A DNA stretch of 64,000 bases from CAYSGX01 sp964518215 (GCA_964518215.1 CAZFFP010000006.1:14600-78599); one strand, 5' to 3'. Shown: positions 16,671 to 26,625, counted from the first letter of the stretch. Program-made: numbers and translations. The notes: generated by a model not told the origin, from the sequence alone.

Positions 16671-17852
16671 TCATTGCACTTTCTTCGCCATTTCACGATA
16701 GGTATTCAAAACAAAATCTTTTAATTGAACACTGATGTTTTCTGTAGCGCTTTTCTTTTTCAGTATGGCTTCAGAAGTAATTTCCGAAATAATTTTTGAA
16801 GCAGATGTTCTTAGATTTTCATCTTCTTCAATAAACCAACCTGCCTCTTGAAGCAACGCATGATTGTCGCTATCCATACTTCCGCAAAAAAAAACAGCAG
16901 CGCCCAACATTACCGCACTCACTGCTTTCGAGGGCACTGCAATATGTGTCCATTCTTTTCGGAGCGTAACCAAATGCACATCAATAAAATGCAACTGACT
17001 TCGGGGCACATTGTCGGTAATGATGATTCCGGATTTTCCTTCGGCATAAGATTTTACTTCGGCAGCCTTGTTGCCATACAATGCCAAAACCAAACGATGT
17101 TTGTCGGCATCAATACAGTCTATTACGGCTTTTATAAATTCAGGATTGTGCGGGTCGGCAACATTGCCGCAATAGCCAAAAAATATTTTACCGGGTTCCC
17201 ACCATGCGGGCTTTTCTTCAGATTTGTTTTGATAAAAAAATACCCCACAAGGAAGCGTTAAAAACGGAATTATTTTTTTGTATTGCACCTGCAAATGTTT
17301 TGCTTGTTGTGGTCCTAAAGCAATCAGAAATTGGGGCGCACGGCTATAAGTTTTCCGAATTACCCAACGGTAAAAAAGATTGTTTTTTTTTATGAAACCG
17401 GTAGCCTGAAATCCTTCGGGAAACAAATCGAAAGTCCATAAGCCCCAGCGAATATTTTTCCCGAAAAGCAGCGCGCACCAAAAAGGAAGCATGGGCGGGC
17501 TGGTGGAAGCGATAATCAGTGTGTCTTTATATTGTTTTGCTTTTCGTGCTAAAAGAAATCCGTCTAATAAAAAAGTGATGAAGCGCAATAGTGCATTACT
17601 GCCCTGATAAATGGTTTTTATTTTAATCACCTTTCCCGAAGGTTGCCTCCGCTGTCCGCCCCCTTCAAATTCGCGGTCAATACTTATAATGTTGCTTTCG
17701 ATACCAAAATTCTCTTCGAGATATTGCACCATATCGCAAATAGATTCGCCATTGATATTGGGGCTTGGAGGGTAATGGCGGGTGAGAAAAGTAATTTTGG
17801 CAGACAAAATAAAATATGGTTTCGTTTTTGAAAATTGCTCAAAAATAAGCAC
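16671..17852 (-). CDS. Glycosyltransferase, GT4/WbuB-like
   Basis: A GT-B-fold glycosyltransferase of up to 393 residues. The N-terminal Rossmann domain begins KITFLTRHYPPSPNINGESI, the classic sugar-transferase opening, followed by LIIASTSPPMLPFWCALLFG. The C-terminal domain has FFGYCGNVADPHNPEFIKAV and the nucleotide-sugar region VPSKAVSAVMLGAAVFFCG. It is probably cytoplasmic or membrane-associated and involved in surface polysaccharide synthesis. Start uncertain: the GTG at 17852 gives 15 extra residues, while a TTG at 17807 gives MSAKITFLTRHYPP, which matches family starts better. It is followed by the CPBP gene after 50 bp. Confidence 0.88.
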   Translation of the reverse strand: MLIFEQFSKTKPYFILSAKITFLTRHYPPSPNINGESICDMVQYLEENFGIESNIISIDREFEGGGQRRQPSGKVIKIKTIYQGSNALLRFITFLLDGFLLARKAKQYKDTLIIASTSPPMLPFWCALLFGKNIRWGLWTFDLFPEGFQATGFIKKNNLFYRWVIRKTYSRAPQFLIALGPQQAKHLQVQYKKIIPFLTLPCGVFFYQNKSEEKPAWWEPGKIFFGYCGNVADPHNPEFIKAVIDCIDADKHRLVLALYGNKAAEVKSYAEGKSGIIITDNVPRSQLHFIDVHLVTLRKEWTHIAVPSKAVSAVMLGAAVFFCGSMDSDNHALLQEAGWFIEEDENLRTSASKIISEITSEAILKKKSATENISVQLKDFVLNTYREMAKKVQ

Positions 17853-18169
17853 ATCATCGGCTATTGCTTGCGCAACAACATTTTTTGTTGTTTCGCAGCA
17901 TTTTTTTAGTTTACAGATGGTGGTGTAACCAAGAAAGTGGTTTTGTTTTTTTTCTTCTTCTAAAATCCTACTGTTGCAGAAGCCATTAAGAGCATCTTGT
18001 ATAGTGCTTCAATTTGATTTTTTTTGCCTCGATGGTGTGTTTTTTCAATGTTGTAAATTGATGGGAAAATAGTCAATATCGGATATCATTTACTCGAAAA
18101 GTTGCATTTACAACTTGAATTTTAACACGGAAAATAATTGCTTGTAAAAACAGATGTTTTTTCGATTTC
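17853..18169. other. Intergenic region, 317 bp, no gene seen
   Basis: AT-rich spacer between the MBOAT gene (stop at 18170) and the glycosyltransferase start, with runs of T/A (17880-18020). No open frame with a recognisable product, no tRNA and no convincing terminator or promoter pair was found. A promoter for the glycosyltransferase is expected here but is not evident. Confidence 0.5.
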
Positions 18170-19588
18170 TCAGAACGTAAAATAAATAAACTCCTGTTTA
18201 CTGTAATTGCCATAAAGAAACAATACCCAAAGCATGGCGGAATAAACGCTCCACCTGATGGCTATTGGTTTGCGCTCTAGTTGCAGCATTATGGCTTCGT
18301 TTCTTTCAATGAAATGAATGACTTGCATCGCAACAAGCAGCGCGATTAAAATAATCAGCCCCGAACCATCTTTCAGAATATTGATGAGGTCGAATGAAAA
18401 TTGTTTGGGAAAAATATTTTGAATAATAAGAAAGGCATCATTAATGTTGTTGGCGCGAAAAAATATCCAAGCGAACAGCACTAATAAATAAGTGATGATA
18501 ACACTAATAACCGTTTGCAAATTATCTGTTGTTGTAAGTGGCTTTTCCCTAAGTGACCGAATTTTTTCGGAAGCTACCATATATAAACCATGCAGTCCGC
18601 CCCATACCACAAATGTCCAATTGGCTCCATGCCATAATCCGCTGAGCAAGAAAGTAATCATGATGTTTCGATAATGGTGGTGCCGGTTGCCGCCAAAGGG
18701 AATATATATGTAATCGCGAAACCACGTGGACAGCGAAATGTGCCACCTGCGCCAAAAATCAGCAATCGAAACCGCGAAATAAGGATGTCTGAAATTTTGC
18801 ATCAACTCCACTCCCATCACACGTGCACTGCCAATGGCAATATCTGAATAGCCCGAAAAATCATAGTAAATCTGAAAGCTGAAAAACACTAATGCCAATA
18901 TCACCGGCAACCCTTCATATTGTAAAGGATTGTTGAACACTTCATTAACATAAGACGAGAGATTATCTGCTACTGCTACTTTTTTAAACATGCCCCAGAA
19001 AATGAGTTTCAATCCGCGAGAAACATTTTGAGCGTTCAACGTTTGTGGTGCGCTCAACTGTGGCAACAGTCGGCTCGCCCGTTCAATAGGTCCTGCCACC
19101 AGCTGCGGAAAGTAAGTAACATACAAAGCAAAATATCCGAAATGCCGCTCGGCTTTTTTCTGCCCCCGATATACATCAATGGTATATGAGAGTGTTTGAA
19201 AAGTATAAAATGAAATGCCTACCGGAAGCAACACATCTAAAAGCGATGGCTCAAAGGCAAAACCCATCCAACCGGAAATCGAAGACAACGAATCATTAAA
19301 GAAATTGAAATACTTGAAGAAAAAAAGGATGCCCAGATTAGTGAGTAAACTCAATGCAAGTAATAGTTTTTTCTGCCGCTTACTCTTTGAGCGCTCTATG
19401 CCAATTGCCGCCACATAATCAATACAAGTCGAAATAATGATGAGCAACACATACGACACCTTCCACCACATATAAAACACATAACTCGCCAACAGCAGCA
19501 AAACCCAGCGATGCTTGTGGGGCAGTGCATAATACAGCATGATTACTATTGGAAAGAAAAGTAAAAATTCGAGCGAGTTGAAGAGCAT
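18170..19588 (-). CDS. MBOAT-family O-acyltransferase (AlgI-like)
   Basis: A 472-residue multi-pass membrane acyltransferase that hands an acyl (usually acetyl) group across the membrane for O-acetylation of an extracytoplasmic polymer. It begins MLFNSLEFLLFFPIVIMLYY, the standard AlgI/PatA opening. The family core FWRRWHISLSTWFRDYIYIP holds H283, and LLSGLWHGANWTF holds the catalytic H320. AlgI-type proteins normally work with an SGNH-like periplasmic partner (AlgJ/AlgX/DltD type); no such gene is adjacent here. A TAnnTTTG box lies 44 nt upstream. Downstream on the same strand are the glycosyltransferase, CPBP protease and carbamoyltransferase genes. Confidence 0.96.
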   Translation of the reverse strand: MLFNSLEFLLFFPIVIMLYYALPHKHRWVLLLLASYVFYMWWKVSYVLLIIISTCIDYVAAIGIERSKSKRQKKLLLALSLLTNLGILFFFKYFNFFNDSLSSISGWMGFAFEPSLLDVLLPVGISFYTFQTLSYTIDVYRGQKKAERHFGYFALYVTYFPQLVAGPIERASRLLPQLSAPQTLNAQNVSRGLKLIFWGMFKKVAVADNLSSYVNEVFNNPLQYEGLPVILALVFFSFQIYYDFSGYSDIAIGSARVMGVELMQNFRHPYFAVSIADFWRRWHISLSTWFRDYIYIPFGGNRHHHYRNIMITFLLSGLWHGANWTFVVWGGLHGLYMVASEKIRSLREKPLTTTDNLQTVISVIITYLLVLFAWIFFRANNINDAFLIIQNIFPKQFSFDLINILKDGSGLIILIALLVAMQVIHFIERNEAIMLQLERKPIAIRWSVYSAMLWVLFLYGNYSKQEFIYFTF

Positions 19589-19632
19589 GAAGTGGCGGGG
19601 ATAAATCGCTGAGTAATAATTCTAGCTGACAA

Positions 19633-19663
19633 CAAAGATAATACGGCAATTAAGTAGAAAAAT
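19633..19663 (-). promoter_or_regulatory. Candidate promoter of the MBOAT gene
   Basis: On the minus strand TATCTTTG (complement of 19633-19640) is an exact TAnnTTTG box. A T-rich tetramer lies about 19 bp upstream in place of TTTG. The box is 44 nt from the ATG. Confidence 0.45.
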
Positions 19664-19824
19664 AAAAATAGAAGCATTATTCCACTTCAATAGTTCTTAT
19701 GATTTTGCCTTTGGCACAGTCATTGCAAATTATTTCACAACAGTTTTTCATTCTCTAATACTGTTCAGGGAATTTAATTCAATCGCGATTGAAAAATTAT
19801 TTTTTAACTCCAAAATCAAACGTC

Positions 19825-20751
19825 ATGGAAGCAAATGAAAAAAGAACAGGAACAAAAAATTTGTTCATTGGCGCTATAATAGCGCTGCTGTTGGTTAACA
19901 CTTACACGTTTTTCTCATACCTGTCTGAAAAGACGAGCAAGGAAAACATCGGCTCCGAAATGGTGCTGTTGGAGCATGAATTCAATCATCTTTCTTGGGC
20001 ATTTGAAAACACCAATTCCGAGCTTGAATTAATGAAAGCCGACCATTTGAAAACCAATGAGTTGCTCGAACAAAAGCAAGCGGAAGTAATGGCTCAAAAA
20101 AAACAAATTGAGAGTTTGCTGGCTAAAAATAAACTTTCGCAGGGCGAACTTTCCAAAGCAAAATCGCTGCTTACCGGTTACGAAAAATCCATTAATGACC
20201 TGAATGCACAACTTCAGTTGCTTGCTTTGGAAAATGGTAAGCTGCTCCACGAAAACCAAAATCTTTTCACTGCACTCAACAGCGAAAAACAGGTAAACAC
20301 ACAGCTTTCGGAGCAAAACAAACACTTAGCCGATAAGGTGGCAATTGGCTCGCTCCTGTCTTTGGATAAGTTAGATGTGGAAGCCGTGAAAACAAGTGTG
20401 TTTGGCAGGGAGGTTACCGCCAAGAAAGCAAAAGCTGCAGAAGGGCTGCGTATCAGTTTTGAAACCGGTGAAAATAAAATTTTAGACCCCGGAACACTGA
20501 GTTTGTATGTGCGCATTATTAATCCGAAAGGCGAAACCATTTCGGTGGCGGATGCCGGTTCTTCCTTAATCAATACTGCCAATGGCGCAGAGCCGGTAAT
20601 GATTACCCGTCAGGCCGATATTGACTGGACAAAAACCAATAAAAGAGTATTGATATATTGGACTCAGCACATCAATGATCCGGGAATATATAAAGTAGAA
20701 ATTTATCAGAACGGACACGTGATTGGAGAAAGAGAAGTAAAGCTGAGCTAA
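19825..20751 (+). CDS. Membrane-anchored coiled-coil protein of unknown function
   Basis: 308 residues from the ATG at 19825 (MEANEKRTGTKN); the longer TTG-initiated frame from 19789 adds 12 residues without support. One transmembrane helix (about 13-32, FIGAIIALLLVNTYTFFSYL) is followed by a long coiled coil (about 45-180, heptad-rich with Glu, Lys, Gln and Leu) and a C-terminal beta-rich domain of about 120 residues (LRISFETGENKILDPGTLSLYVRI, read in two parts, ending VIGEREVKLS). The topology suggests a periplasmic or extracytoplasmic rod carrying a globular head. I do not recognise the family. It is monocistronic and convergent with the phosphatase gene, with two hairpins between them. 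Confidence 0.82.
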   Translation: MEANEKRTGTKNLFIGAIIALLLVNTYTFFSYLSEKTSKENIGSEMVLLEHEFNHLSWAFENTNSELELMKADHLKTNELLEQKQAEVMAQKKQIESLLAKNKLSQGELSKAKSLLTGYEKSINDLNAQLQLLALENGKLLHENQNLFTALNSEKQVNTQLSEQNKHLADKVAIGSLLSLDKLDVEAVKTSVFGREVTAKKAKAAEGLRISFETGENKILDPGTLSLYVRIINPKGETISVADAGSSLINTANGAEPVMITRQADIDWTKTNKRVLIYWTQHINDPGIYKVEIYQNGHVIGEREVKLS

Positions 20752-20783
20752 AAGAAATGGCTGGTTGGTTATGAGGAATGTGG

Positions 20784-20814
20784 TACCCCGCTGAGAAAAA
20801 ATCTCAGCGGGGTA
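20784..20814 (+). terminator. Perfect 13-bp hairpin after the coiled-coil gene
   Basis: TACCCCGCTGAGA (20784-20796) pairs perfectly with TCTCAGCGGGGTA (20802-20814) around AAAAA. It is very stable but has only ATTTGTAT after it, so it is a stem without a good U-tract. It may stabilise the 3' end or act together with the next hairpin. Confidence 0.6.
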
Positions 20815-20821
20815 ATTTGTA

Positions 20822-20868
20822 TAAAAAAGCGGCTGTATCTATATATGATAAGCCGCCTTATATTTTTT
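20822..20868. terminator. Bidirectional terminator between convergent genes
   Basis: GCGGCT (20829-20834) pairs with AGCCGC (20851-20856). On the plus strand it is followed by TTATATTTTTTT, and on the minus strand by TTTTTTAT. It serves the coiled-coil gene (plus) and the phosphatase gene (minus), whose stop lies 14 bp away. Confidence 0.75.
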
Positions 20869-20881
20869 TAAGTGGTAAATA

Positions 20882-22570
20882 TTATTCTACTTTAATCACG
20901 CTTTCAAACGAATCGCGCACACCATCGGAAATACGGAGAATATATTTGCCTTGAGTAAGACCGAGTTTTGCGGCATCGAGAGCAATAGTGCATTTGCCGC
21001 TTTTTTGTCTGCCACGAAACACTTGATGCACCTGTTTGCCGTCCAGGCTGAATATTTGCACTTCTATTTCGGCTTCTTTCTGCAAATTAAACTGAATGGT
21101 CGTTTTGTCTTTGAACGGGTTCGGCATCACCTTCACGTTTTTCACTTTATTGAAGAATTCATAGCTGTTCGGAATGCCAGTAATAGATTGTTTTATAATG
21201 GTGAACTGGTCTTTGATTTGACCTTCAGAAGTGAGATACTGACCACGTAAGGTATCTCCATGAACATCCATAATAAAAGTGCCAAACACATTGCTGCCGC
21301 CATCGTTGAAATACATCACCGGATGAGCAGTATTGGCAAAAGGAGGATTGGAGGTGCTGCTGCCTCCATTTCCGGAAATTACATACACCGTGCCTTTGTT
21401 AGGTTCGGGTCCATCTGTGTATTTAATATATGCTTCACCCAAAGCCTCATTACCGCTGGTGCCATCAACAAGATGCACCGCAGGATTAAAATCATTTGAC
21501 CTTCCATAATGCCCATTGATAAGATATGAGCGCTCATATACATGACTGTGTCCGTTGAGCACTATATCAACACCATATTCTTCCAAAATCGGAATTACAT
21601 TTTCTCTCATTCCCTTCATGTAAATTTCCCATAAGTCGTCAGAATCATGAGAGCCTTTTGAGAAAGGAGGTTGGTGCCAATAGGCAATAACAAATGGCTT
21701 GTTGTTGGCTGCCAAATCCTGACGAAGCCAAGCTAACATGGGGGAATTTTGAGCGCCAGCCGAAGTGTATGCTCCTATCCAGTCGTGTGCAGAATTCGGA
21801 GAACCTAATTCTGAGTTGAGCGCTACAAAATGCACATTGCCATAATCGTAAGAATAATACAATTCTGTTCCTGATGGCACACCACCGGCTTCACCATTTT
21901 TGTGAACAGAAACTATTTGATAATAAGGACCTCCGTGGGTAAGGGGGTCGTTAAAACAAGGGATGCCGCAAACACTATTGTAGTCGTGATTTCCCGGAAT
22001 AGGATAAAAGTGCATATATGTGAACAAACTATTGAAACCATAAGTGCTTTCAAAAACTTTGTTTTGAAATTCCTGGTCGGTGCCATCATTGTAAGCATTA
22101 TCGCCCAACCAAAGCCAAACATCGGTATGGGTGTTTCCGGTGAAGTTTACATAACTCTCACGCGATTCTTTCTGACCGTTGTTTCCCTTTCCGAAATCGC
22201 CAATTGCCCAAATTCTGATAGGCTGCACCGTTCCGGGAACAGGCGCTGTATGAAAGTAATGGTCGGCTCCGGGACCACTCAAAGTTATCCCACTCGATTC
22301 AATTCGATAATAGTATTTAGTATAAGGCTGTAGCCCTGTTACTTCAACTTCATGATCAGGAATAAGAATGTTTTGCTCGGCAACCAGATTGAGATTGTTC
22401 ATATCGGTTCCGTAATACACTTTTGCATCGCTCGAAATGTCGGTACGCCATTTAATGTTAATGGAAGTGGATGTTTGCTTTTGTTGGTAAGGACCTCTCA
22501 GTAATTGCTGAGCGAAAGAAGCTGAAACCAACAAACAATTAATAACTAAAACAGCAAGTAGATTTTTCAT
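20882..22570 (-). CDS. Secreted purple-acid-phosphatase-like metallophosphoesterase with T9SS sorting domain
   Basis: 562 residues. The signal peptide is MKNLLAVLVINCLLVSASFA, cut before QQLLRGPYQQ. A fibronectin-III-like N-terminal domain (about 25-110, YYGTDMNNLNLVAEQN, YTKYYYRIES) precedes a calcineurin-like phosphoesterase domain with the dinuclear metal motifs GDFGKG, WLGDNAYNDG, PGNHDYNS, YWHQPPFSKGSHD and NGHSHVYERSY. The last roughly 75 residues (VMPNPFKDKTTIQFN to IRISDGVRDSFESVIKVE-type ending) are a type A T9SS C-terminal domain, so the enzyme is predicted to be exported and attached to the cell surface or released. The likely role is scavenging phosphate from organic esters. Confidence 0.94.
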   Translation of the reverse strand: MKNLLAVLVINCLLVSASFAQQLLRGPYQQKQTSTSINIKWRTDISSDAKVYYGTDMNNLNLVAEQNILIPDHEVEVTGLQPYTKYYYRIESSGITLSGPGADHYFHTAPVPGTVQPIRIWAIGDFGKGNNGQKESRESYVNFTGNTHTDVWLWLGDNAYNDGTDQEFQNKVFESTYGFNSLFTYMHFYPIPGNHDYNSVCGIPCFNDPLTHGGPYYQIVSVHKNGEAGGVPSGTELYYSYDYGNVHFVALNSELGSPNSAHDWIGAYTSAGAQNSPMLAWLRQDLAANNKPFVIAYWHQPPFSKGSHDSDDLWEIYMKGMRENVIPILEEYGVDIVLNGHSHVYERSYLINGHYGRSNDFNPAVHLVDGTSGNEALGEAYIKYTDGPEPNKGTVYVISGNGGSSTSNPPFANTAHPVMYFNDGGSNVFGTFIMDVHGDTLRGQYLTSEGQIKDQFTIIKQSITGIPNSYEFFNKVKNVKVMPNPFKDKTTIQFNLQKEAEIEVQIFSLDGKQVHQVFRGRQKSGKCTIALDAAKLGLTQGKYILRISDGVRDSFESVIKVE

Positions 22571-22726
22571 GATTATTGGAAATTTGGTTAACGATTGTGT
22601 AATAAGTAAGGCATTTGTTGAAAGAAATGTTTCCTAAAGATAAATATTTGTGCAAGAACACTTTAACCCAGATTATTCATTTGAATTTTTAAATGAATAA
22701 ACGATGTAAAAAAATCAATCCATTTG

Positions 22727-22757
22727 AAAACAATAAAGGCAACTCTCGCGAGTTGCC
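22727..22757 (-). terminator. Terminator of the lectin-domain gene
   Basis: A perfect 8-bp stem GGCAACTC/GAGTTGCC with a 4-nt loop (22738-22757) is followed on the minus strand by TTTATTGTTTTC. It lies 33 bp beyond the stop codon at 22791. Confidence 0.75.
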
Positions 22758-22790
22758 CTTCCTAAAAAAACAAATAAAAACTATTTTACT

Positions 22791-25700
22791 CTATTGCACC
22801 ACTACCCTTTTCGTTATCACCACATTTTCGCTTTGAATGCGCAACCAATACATACCTGCGGAAATATTTTCGAGCGAAACCGGCTCGATGTGCAATCCTT
22901 TTTCGGCAGCAATACGCTGTTGCCTGAGCAATTTGCCCGAAACATCAAACATGCTGAGTTGATAATTTCTGCTTTCTGAAAAATTCAACTCAACAAATAA
23001 TCTGCCCGATGCCGGATTGGGATACACGTTCACTTTAAAATTATTTTCCGCAGCAAAAGAGCTGATGCCTACGGTGCAATCGACAAATAATGTTTGTTGT
23101 GCGCCCTGACAATTGGCGCTGTTGGTTTCGCGAACAGTAATATTGCCCCCGCTTCCGCTGAAGCTCACCACGATTTCTGAAGTGCCTTGCCCGGAAAGAA
23201 TGCTCGCGCCCGAAGGAACTGTCCACTGATAAGTGGAACCCACCGTATTATCCACGCTGTAAGTTTCAATCACTCCCGAACACACGCTCAATACATCATT
23301 GCCGGCAATGGGCGAAGTGCTCACGCTTCCGCTCACATTGATGTAATCGAACTTAACATCTCCTGCTACCGAAAATCCTGAAAAATTATCAACGTAATCG
23401 AGTGCAACATCTTTTAATCCTGAAGTATTATAGGTAACAGTGTGAGGCCCGTTTCCGGTGGCAGTGGCAGGCGAGGCGCCAGCACCAAAATTCCATCTGA
23501 TGGTAGTGCCGAAAAATACTGAACCATCGGTGTAGTTGTAAAAGGTTACCGTTCCGCCCTGACAAGTATTGGTGGGGTGCGCGCCAAATAATATATTGCC
23601 GCCTGCAGTGCAGAAAAACGAATTGTCAACCGTTACACTTTTGGTCGAAGCATTGCCGTTGCCACACCCGTTGCGCGGGGTAACTTTCAACTGCACATTC
23701 TGATTCAGAAAATTCACCGTAACATTTCTGGTGCCTTGTCCGCTTCCAATCGAACCGCCATTGGCAGGAATCACTTCCCAAAAATAATCGGTAGCTCCGG
23801 TTACCTGCGGAATAGAATAGTTCCAGCTTTCGCCCGCACAAAAATCATTAGAGCCACTGATGTTTCCGGCATTGCCCGGCAACGATATAACCTGAAGCGA
23901 GATATTATTTGAAGTAGCCGCACAGCCATCATTCACCGTTACTCTATAAGTGCCGGCATCAGTTACGTTAATCGAAAAATTGTCAACCGTTGCGCTGCCA
24001 AGCGAAGTATTATTTCTGAACCACTCATAAGTGGCACCCGGAATTTCGGTAGCGGTAATGGTAGTGGTGCTACCCTGACAAATCTGATTCGATGTGGCGC
24101 TGATGCTCACTTGTGGCAGAGGATTCACCGTAATGGTTAAATCATTGGAAACTCCGGTGCATTGTTCCGCACTCACCACTACCACACTGTAGTCGCCCGA
24201 TTGAGAAACATTCAGCGTATTGCCCGAACCCGAAATAGCCTGTCCGTCTCTTAACCAGGAATAGGTGCCGCCCGAAATAGCGGTGGCGGTAATAGTAGCA
24301 GAACTTCCCTGACAAATAGTGGTATTGTTGGCGCTGATATTGACTACGGGGTTGGAAGCATTGTTGAGCACAAGATTTGCCGAAGTATCGCTGCAACCGT
24401 TGGGCAACACAATCACCACGCTGTAGTTTCCATTGCTGTTTACATCATAAGTGTTGGCAGTAGTAGAAGCAATATCATTTCCGCTTTCGCGCCAAAAATA
24501 ATCGGCACCGGAGGCATTGGTAGTGGTTAAAGTAATGGTAGTTACATCAGGGCAAAAAGCCGGAAGCGATGCGGATACAGTAGCGGTTACGCCCGGCAAC
24601 TCTGTCAATGTTACAACTGTCGAAGCCGCTTTGCAACCATCGTTATTGGTTACTTCCACATAATAATCGCCCGCTGTTAAAGCGGTGTAACCTGTTGTGG
24701 TTTGGTTGCTGATAATATTGTTGTTTCGGAACCATTCGATGCTTTCGTTTGGCTGAACCACAGCCGTTAAATTCACCGTTTTTCCCGGACAGAAATCAGC
24801 AGCCGAAGCGCTGAGTGTTGGAGTTGACGGAGTAGTTCCAGCAGTAACCGATAGCACAGCCGACCATTCTTCGCAGCCATCAGCGGTGGAGGCATTCAGT
24901 TGATAATCGCCTACGGCTGAAGCATTGTAACTGCTGCCTGTTGCCACGCTGTTGGTATTGAAAAACCATTCGTAGGTAACATTAGGAGTCAAATCGGCTT
25001 CGAGCGTAACGCTGCTGCCTGAGCAGATGACCGTTCCCTGTGGCGTTAAAATATTGGCTGATGGATTTTGAAAAACCGTGATGGTAGTAGTGGCGCTTCC
25101 CGAACAAGTGTTTCCATCGGTATAAGAATAGGTAATTACATGATTGCCCACTCCTGCAGTTTGCGGATTGAATTGTCCGGCACTGACTCCGTTGCCCGAA
25201 TAAGTGCCGCCCAAAGGAGTGCCTCCCGTAAGCGTAAACGAAGAGGCGTTGATACACAAAGGCGCTATGCTTTGCAATTGCACATTCGGTGCGGCATACA
25301 CCACAACATCATCGGTGGCGGTGTTGGTGCATCCTTTAGCATCGGTGTAGCTGTATGTAATAGTATTTGTTCCACTATTTGCATCGCCCGGAATAAATTG
25401 TGTTCCACTAACTCCCAAACCGGAATAAGTGCCGCCCGAAGGGCTTCCGCCTGAAAGCGCCACCGCAACATCATTACTGCATTTTTCAGAAAAAGGTAAA
25501 CTTAAAGTAGTATTCGGAAGCGGATTTACCGTAACCGTAATCGTATCGGTTTGAATATTATTACACGCATCGCTGACAGAAACTACATATTGCGATGTTG
25601 TTGCTGGAGATAGCGTGGGACTACCGGAAGTAGGGTCGCTCACGCCTGTTGTTGGCACCCAAGAATAGCTGGTTCCTCCGGGAAGAAATACCTGAGTGCT

Positions 25701-26459
25701 TTCGCCAAAGCACAGTTCCACATCGTTTAATTTAATTTCATTTTCGGGAAAATCTAAAACGCATACTCGATGCTCGTTGTTAGCACCACCGGTAGCGGCA
25801 GTGAAACCCCAATACACATAAGGGTTATCGCTGAAAATTTCTTTTACCACATTGGCAGAATAAGTCAAGCGCAAACTTCCGGCAAAATAAACACGCAAGG
25901 TGCTGTCAGCCGCAGTCCACCAAATGCGCACTTCATGGTATTGACCGTTTTCAATATTTCCGCAATTGGGTAAAGCACACACCGGACTTACCAAACTATT
26001 GGCGCTCAAATGGTCCACGCTGCCGTTTTTCAGAATAGCCACATGGTCATCGGCAGGGTCGTGAGGGGTGTTTTGCCACGTATCGAATTCTACTAATAAA
26101 GAAGGCGTAACACCGCCAATGCCAATGCTGCCTCCAATAGAACCGGAACTGGTGCATTGGTTTTGAAAGGCGAACACGATGCCATCGGCACCACCATTAT
26201 TAGTGCCGAAATACAAGTTGGCAGTTAAATCAAAATCTTTGGTGAGGTCGGCTTTTTTACGATACCAAATAGAACCCCAACGCGAATTGGAAGCGTTGGT
26301 GAGGCGATAGCACTCATTACCCAAACTGGCTTGTGTGCCATTTCCGTTGAGTTGAAAAAGTGTTTGTGCGCTTACCAAAACAGGCAATAACAACGAAATA
26401 GCTATTGCCGCCAAACTGATAAGAATTGCCGGCAATGCAGGTGCGATTTGTTTTTTCAT
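22791..26459 (-). CDS. Large T9SS surface protein: L-type lectin domain plus about 11 Ig/PKD-like modules
   Basis: 1222 residues. The signal peptide ends about VSAQT (residue 33). An L-type (legume-like) lectin domain covers about 33-250: FDLTANLYFGTNNGGADGIVFAFQNQ (in parts), LLVEFDTWQNT, DHVAIL and YHEVRIWW are typical. About eleven Cys-containing beta modules of 70-80 residues follow, including two of the form SGGTYSG-GVSG-F-P-AG-G-TYSYTD-GC and one PKD-like module (IRWNFGAGASPATA). The protein ends in a type A T9SS domain (NVYPNPASGRLFVELNF to ITKRVVVQ). The predicted role is carbohydrate binding or adhesion at the cell surface. It has the same architecture class as the 33853-37596 protein, with which it shares a module type. 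Transcription ends at the 22738 hairpin. Confidence 0.92.
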   Translation of the reverse strand: MKKQIAPALPAILISLAAIAISLLLPVLVSAQTLFQLNGNGTQASLGNECYRLTNASNSRWGSIWYRKKADLTKDFDLTANLYFGTNNGGADGIVFAFQNQCTSSGSIGGSIGIGGVTPSLLVEFDTWQNTPHDPADDHVAILKNGSVDHLSANSLVSPVCALPNCGNIENGQYHEVRIWWTAADSTLRVYFAGSLRLTYSANVVKEIFSDNPYVYWGFTAATGGANNEHRVCVLDFPENEIKLNDVELCFGESTQVFLPGGTSYSWVPTTGVSDPTSGSPTLSPATTSQYVVSVSDACNNIQTDTITVTVNPLPNTTLSLPFSEKCSNDVAVALSGGSPSGGTYSGLGVSGTQFIPGDANSGTNTITYSYTDAKGCTNTATDDVVVYAAPNVQLQSIAPLCINASSFTLTGGTPLGGTYSGNGVSAGQFNPQTAGVGNHVITYSYTDGNTCSGSATTTITVFQNPSANILTPQGTVICSGSSVTLEADLTPNVTYEWFFNTNSVATGSSYNASAVGDYQLNASTADGCEEWSAVLSVTAGTTPSTPTLSASAADFCPGKTVNLTAVVQPNESIEWFRNNNIISNQTTTGYTALTAGDYYVEVTNNDGCKAASTVVTLTELPGVTATVSASLPAFCPDVTTITLTTTNASGADYFWRESGNDIASTTANTYDVNSNGNYSVVIVLPNGCSDTSANLVLNNASNPVVNISANNTTICQGSSATITATAISGGTYSWLRDGQAISGSGNTLNVSQSGDYSVVVVSAEQCTGVSNDLTITVNPLPQVSISATSNQICQGSTTTITATEIPGATYEWFRNNTSLGSATVDNFSINVTDAGTYRVTVNDGCAATSNNISLQVISLPGNAGNISGSNDFCAGESWNYSIPQVTGATDYFWEVIPANGGSIGSGQGTRNVTVNFLNQNVQLKVTPRNGCGNGNASTKSVTVDNSFFCTAGGNILFGAHPTNTCQGGTVTFYNYTDGSVFFGTTIRWNFGAGASPATATGNGPHTVTYNTSGLKDVALDYVDNFSGFSVAGDVKFDYINVSGSVSTSPIAGNDVLSVCSGVIETYSVDNTVGSTYQWTVPSGASILSGQGTSEIVVSFSGSGGNITVRETNSANCQGAQQTLFVDCTVGISSFAAENNFKVNVYPNPASGRLFVELNFSESRNYQLSMFDVSGKLLRQQRIAAEKGLHIEPVSLENISAGMYWLRIQSENVVITKRVVVQ

Positions 26460-26625
26460 GACAATGGTTTTTTGTTTGTTGCAAAAAAACGCATTGCCGG
26501 TATTTGTGGCGTTTACTTATGTTGCAGAGATGTGTAATTATGTTACGGGGACTTGAATTTCAGGAGCAGACAAATAGAAAAATTGAAAGTCGGTTTTTTT
26601 TAGATGCAGATTCATGGAGCATGAT

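Noticed and set aside
18492..18755. Small frames opposite or out of phase to the MBOAT gene
   Set aside because: They are shadows of a long, motif-complete coding region.
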